Shown piece by piece: positions 21,116 through 22,072 of a stretch of 22,072 nt of DNA; position 1 is the first letter of the stretch; each line of letters begins with the position of its first letter. Source of the stretch: Actinomycetota bacterium (lineage in GTDB: Bacteria > Actinomycetota > Thermoleophilia > Miltoncostaeales > Miltoncostaeaceae); assembly GCA_005788075.1 (NCBI GenBank), contig SXZC01000063.1, positions 1-22,072 of the forward strand. The letters run 5' to 3'. The position numbers were made by a program, and so were the translations under genes. The notes under the pieces are model-generated. The model saw nothing but the letters and a program-made list of their open reading frames with translations. It searched no databases and was not told the origin of the DNA.

Positions 21116-22072
21116 ATGACGGGCAATGGGCCGGCGATCAATGCACTGCAGCAGGACGGCGTGACCTACCCCCCGCCCCCCGGCATGTCCACCTATGCGG
21201 TGATTGGCAGCCCCGCGGTGTATGCGCGCGCCGAGGCCGACCCGGTCGGGTGGTGGGAGGAGCAGGCGCACCGGCTGCAGTGGGATTCACCGTGGGACGT
21301 GGCGCTCGACGACTCCACCCCGCCCTTCTACCGGTGGTTCACGGGCGGCACGCTGAATGCGTCGGCCAACTGCCTCGACCGGCACCTGCATGAGCGCGGC
21401 GATCGCGTGGCCTTCCACTGGGAGGGCGAGCCCGGCGACCGCCAGAGCATCACCTACCGCGAGCTCCATGAGCGCGTGTGCCGGTTCGCGAACGCGCTCA
21501 AGGACCTCGGCGTGGAGCGCGGCGGCCGCGTGGCCATCTACATGGGGATGATCCTCGAGCTGCCCATCGCGATGCTCGCGTGCGCGCGCCTGGGCGCCGC
21601 CCATACCGTGGTGTTCGGCGGGTTCTCGTCCGAGGCCCTGCGCGACCGCATGGAGGACTTCGGGGCGACGGTCCTCGTGACGCAGGACCATTCGTTCCGC
21701 GCCGGCAAGAAGGTGCCGCTCAAGGCCAACTCCGACGAGGCCCTGGCGCAGGCGCCCGGCGTGCGCCACTGCGTGGTGGCGCGGCGCAGCGGCGAGCCGG
21801 TGGAGTGGACCGAGCGCCGCGACCTGTGGTTCCAGGACATCGAGGACGCCGCCGACCCCGACTGCCCCGCCGAGCCCATGGACTCCGAGCAGATGCGCTA
21901 TGCGCTCTACACCTCCGGGCCCACCGGCAAGCCCAAGGGAATCGTGCACACGACCGGCGGGTACCTCACCGGCGCGGCGTCCACGCACCGCATGGTGTTC
22001 GACCTGCGCGACGACGACATCTACTGGTGCGCAGCCGACATCGGGTGGGTCACCGGTCACTCGTACATCGTC
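21116..22072 (+). CDS. acsA: Acetyl-CoA synthetase, N-terminal part (runs off window)
   Basis: The open frame gives 319 codons to the window edge without a stop. It is the N-terminal half of an AMP-forming acetyl-CoA synthetase, which activates acetate with ATP and CoA. The N-terminal ACS segment (WWEEQAHRLQWDSPWD, then FYRWFTGGTLNASANCLDRH) and RVAIYMGMILELPIAMLACARLGA, HTVVFGGFSSEALRDR and YWCAADIGWVTGHSYIV match ACS closely. The ATP-binding A-loop reads YTSGPTGKPKG with Pro269 where Ser or Thr is usual. Start ATG is fixed by GGAAGGAG. A propionyl-CoA synthetase is less likely but cannot be excluded from half the protein. Confidence 0.9.
   Translation, partial: MTGNGPAINALQQDGVTYPPPPGMSTYAVIGSPAVYARAEADPVGWWEEQAHRLQWDSPWDVALDDSTPPFYRWFTGGTLNASANCLDRHLHERGDRVAFHWEGEPGDRQSITYRELHERVCRFANALKDLGVERGGRVAIYMGMILELPIAMLACARLGAAHTVVFGGFSSEALRDRMEDFGATVLVTQDHSFRAGKKVPLKANSDEALAQAPGVRHCVVARRSGEPVEWTERRDLWFQDIEDAADPDCPAEPMDSEQMRYALYTSGPTGKPKGIVHTTGGYLTGAASTHRMVFDLRDDDIYWCAADIGWVTGHSYIV

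Noticed and set aside
1..22072. Mobile elements, CRISPR arrays, tRNA or rRNA genes
   Set aside because: No transposase or integrase motifs, regularly spaced repeats, or tRNA/rRNA-like conserved stretches were seen; gene content is ordinary chromosomal.

Overview
The window is about 22 kb of very GC-rich, tightly packed bacterial DNA. GTG starts are frequent, and several genes seem to be expressed from leaderless transcripts. The gene set (adenosyl-hopene branch hopanoid genes with a dedicated polyprenyl synthetase, an FMN-dependent glutamate synthase-like protein, a VanW/YoaR-type protein, a FIST protein) fits a high-GC actinobacterium. A Thermoleophilia-like lineage is my best guess, but this is inference from composition and gene families only. 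No rRNA, tRNA, CRISPR array or insertion sequence was recognised, and no intergenic gap exceeds about 140 bases.

Left part (1-8281): a truncated lipoprotein gene diverges from a PAP2-family phosphatase. Next come a membrane protein with a degenerate GGDEF-like domain (minus), a 3-hydroxyacyl-CoA dehydrogenase (plus), an FMN/Fe-S glutamate synthase-domain protein (minus), ornithine carbamoyltransferase followed in operon by a rhomboid protease fused to a DUF2007-like domain (plus), a four-helix membrane protein (minus) and a FIST sensory-domain protein (plus). Genes alternate as divergent and convergent pairs. The convergent pairs overlap or nearly touch at their stop codons and have no visible intrinsic terminators.

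Middle (8282-9870): a small HTH/AT-hook-like/coiled-coil DNA-binding protein lies behind an unusually AT-rich promoter carrying a perfect 8-bp inverted repeat. A zinc-dependent alcohol dehydrogenase-family gene follows, whose promoter overlaps that of the next, divergent gene.

Hopanoid locus (9871-18513): a farnesyl-diphosphate synthase-like gene is followed by hpnH, hpnG, hpnA, shc, hpnC, hpnD and hpnE. From hpnG to hpnE every junction is a 4-base ATGA or GTGA stop/start overlap, so the cluster reads as one translationally coupled operon. In the known pathway FPP is condensed and reduced to squalene by HpnD, HpnC and HpnE, cyclised to hopene by squalene-hopene cyclase, joined to the adenosyl moiety by HpnH, and the adenine is removed by HpnG. 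HpnA is a short-chain dehydrogenase/epimerase found with these clusters. No hpnO-type aminotransferase and no hopanoid methylase is present here. A short ORF resembling the C-terminal end of a PAP2 phosphatase follows hpnE.

Right part (18846-22072): a VanW/YoaR-type membrane-anchored protein, a small uncharacterised protein (minus), and the first 319 codons of acetyl-CoA synthetase, which runs off the window.
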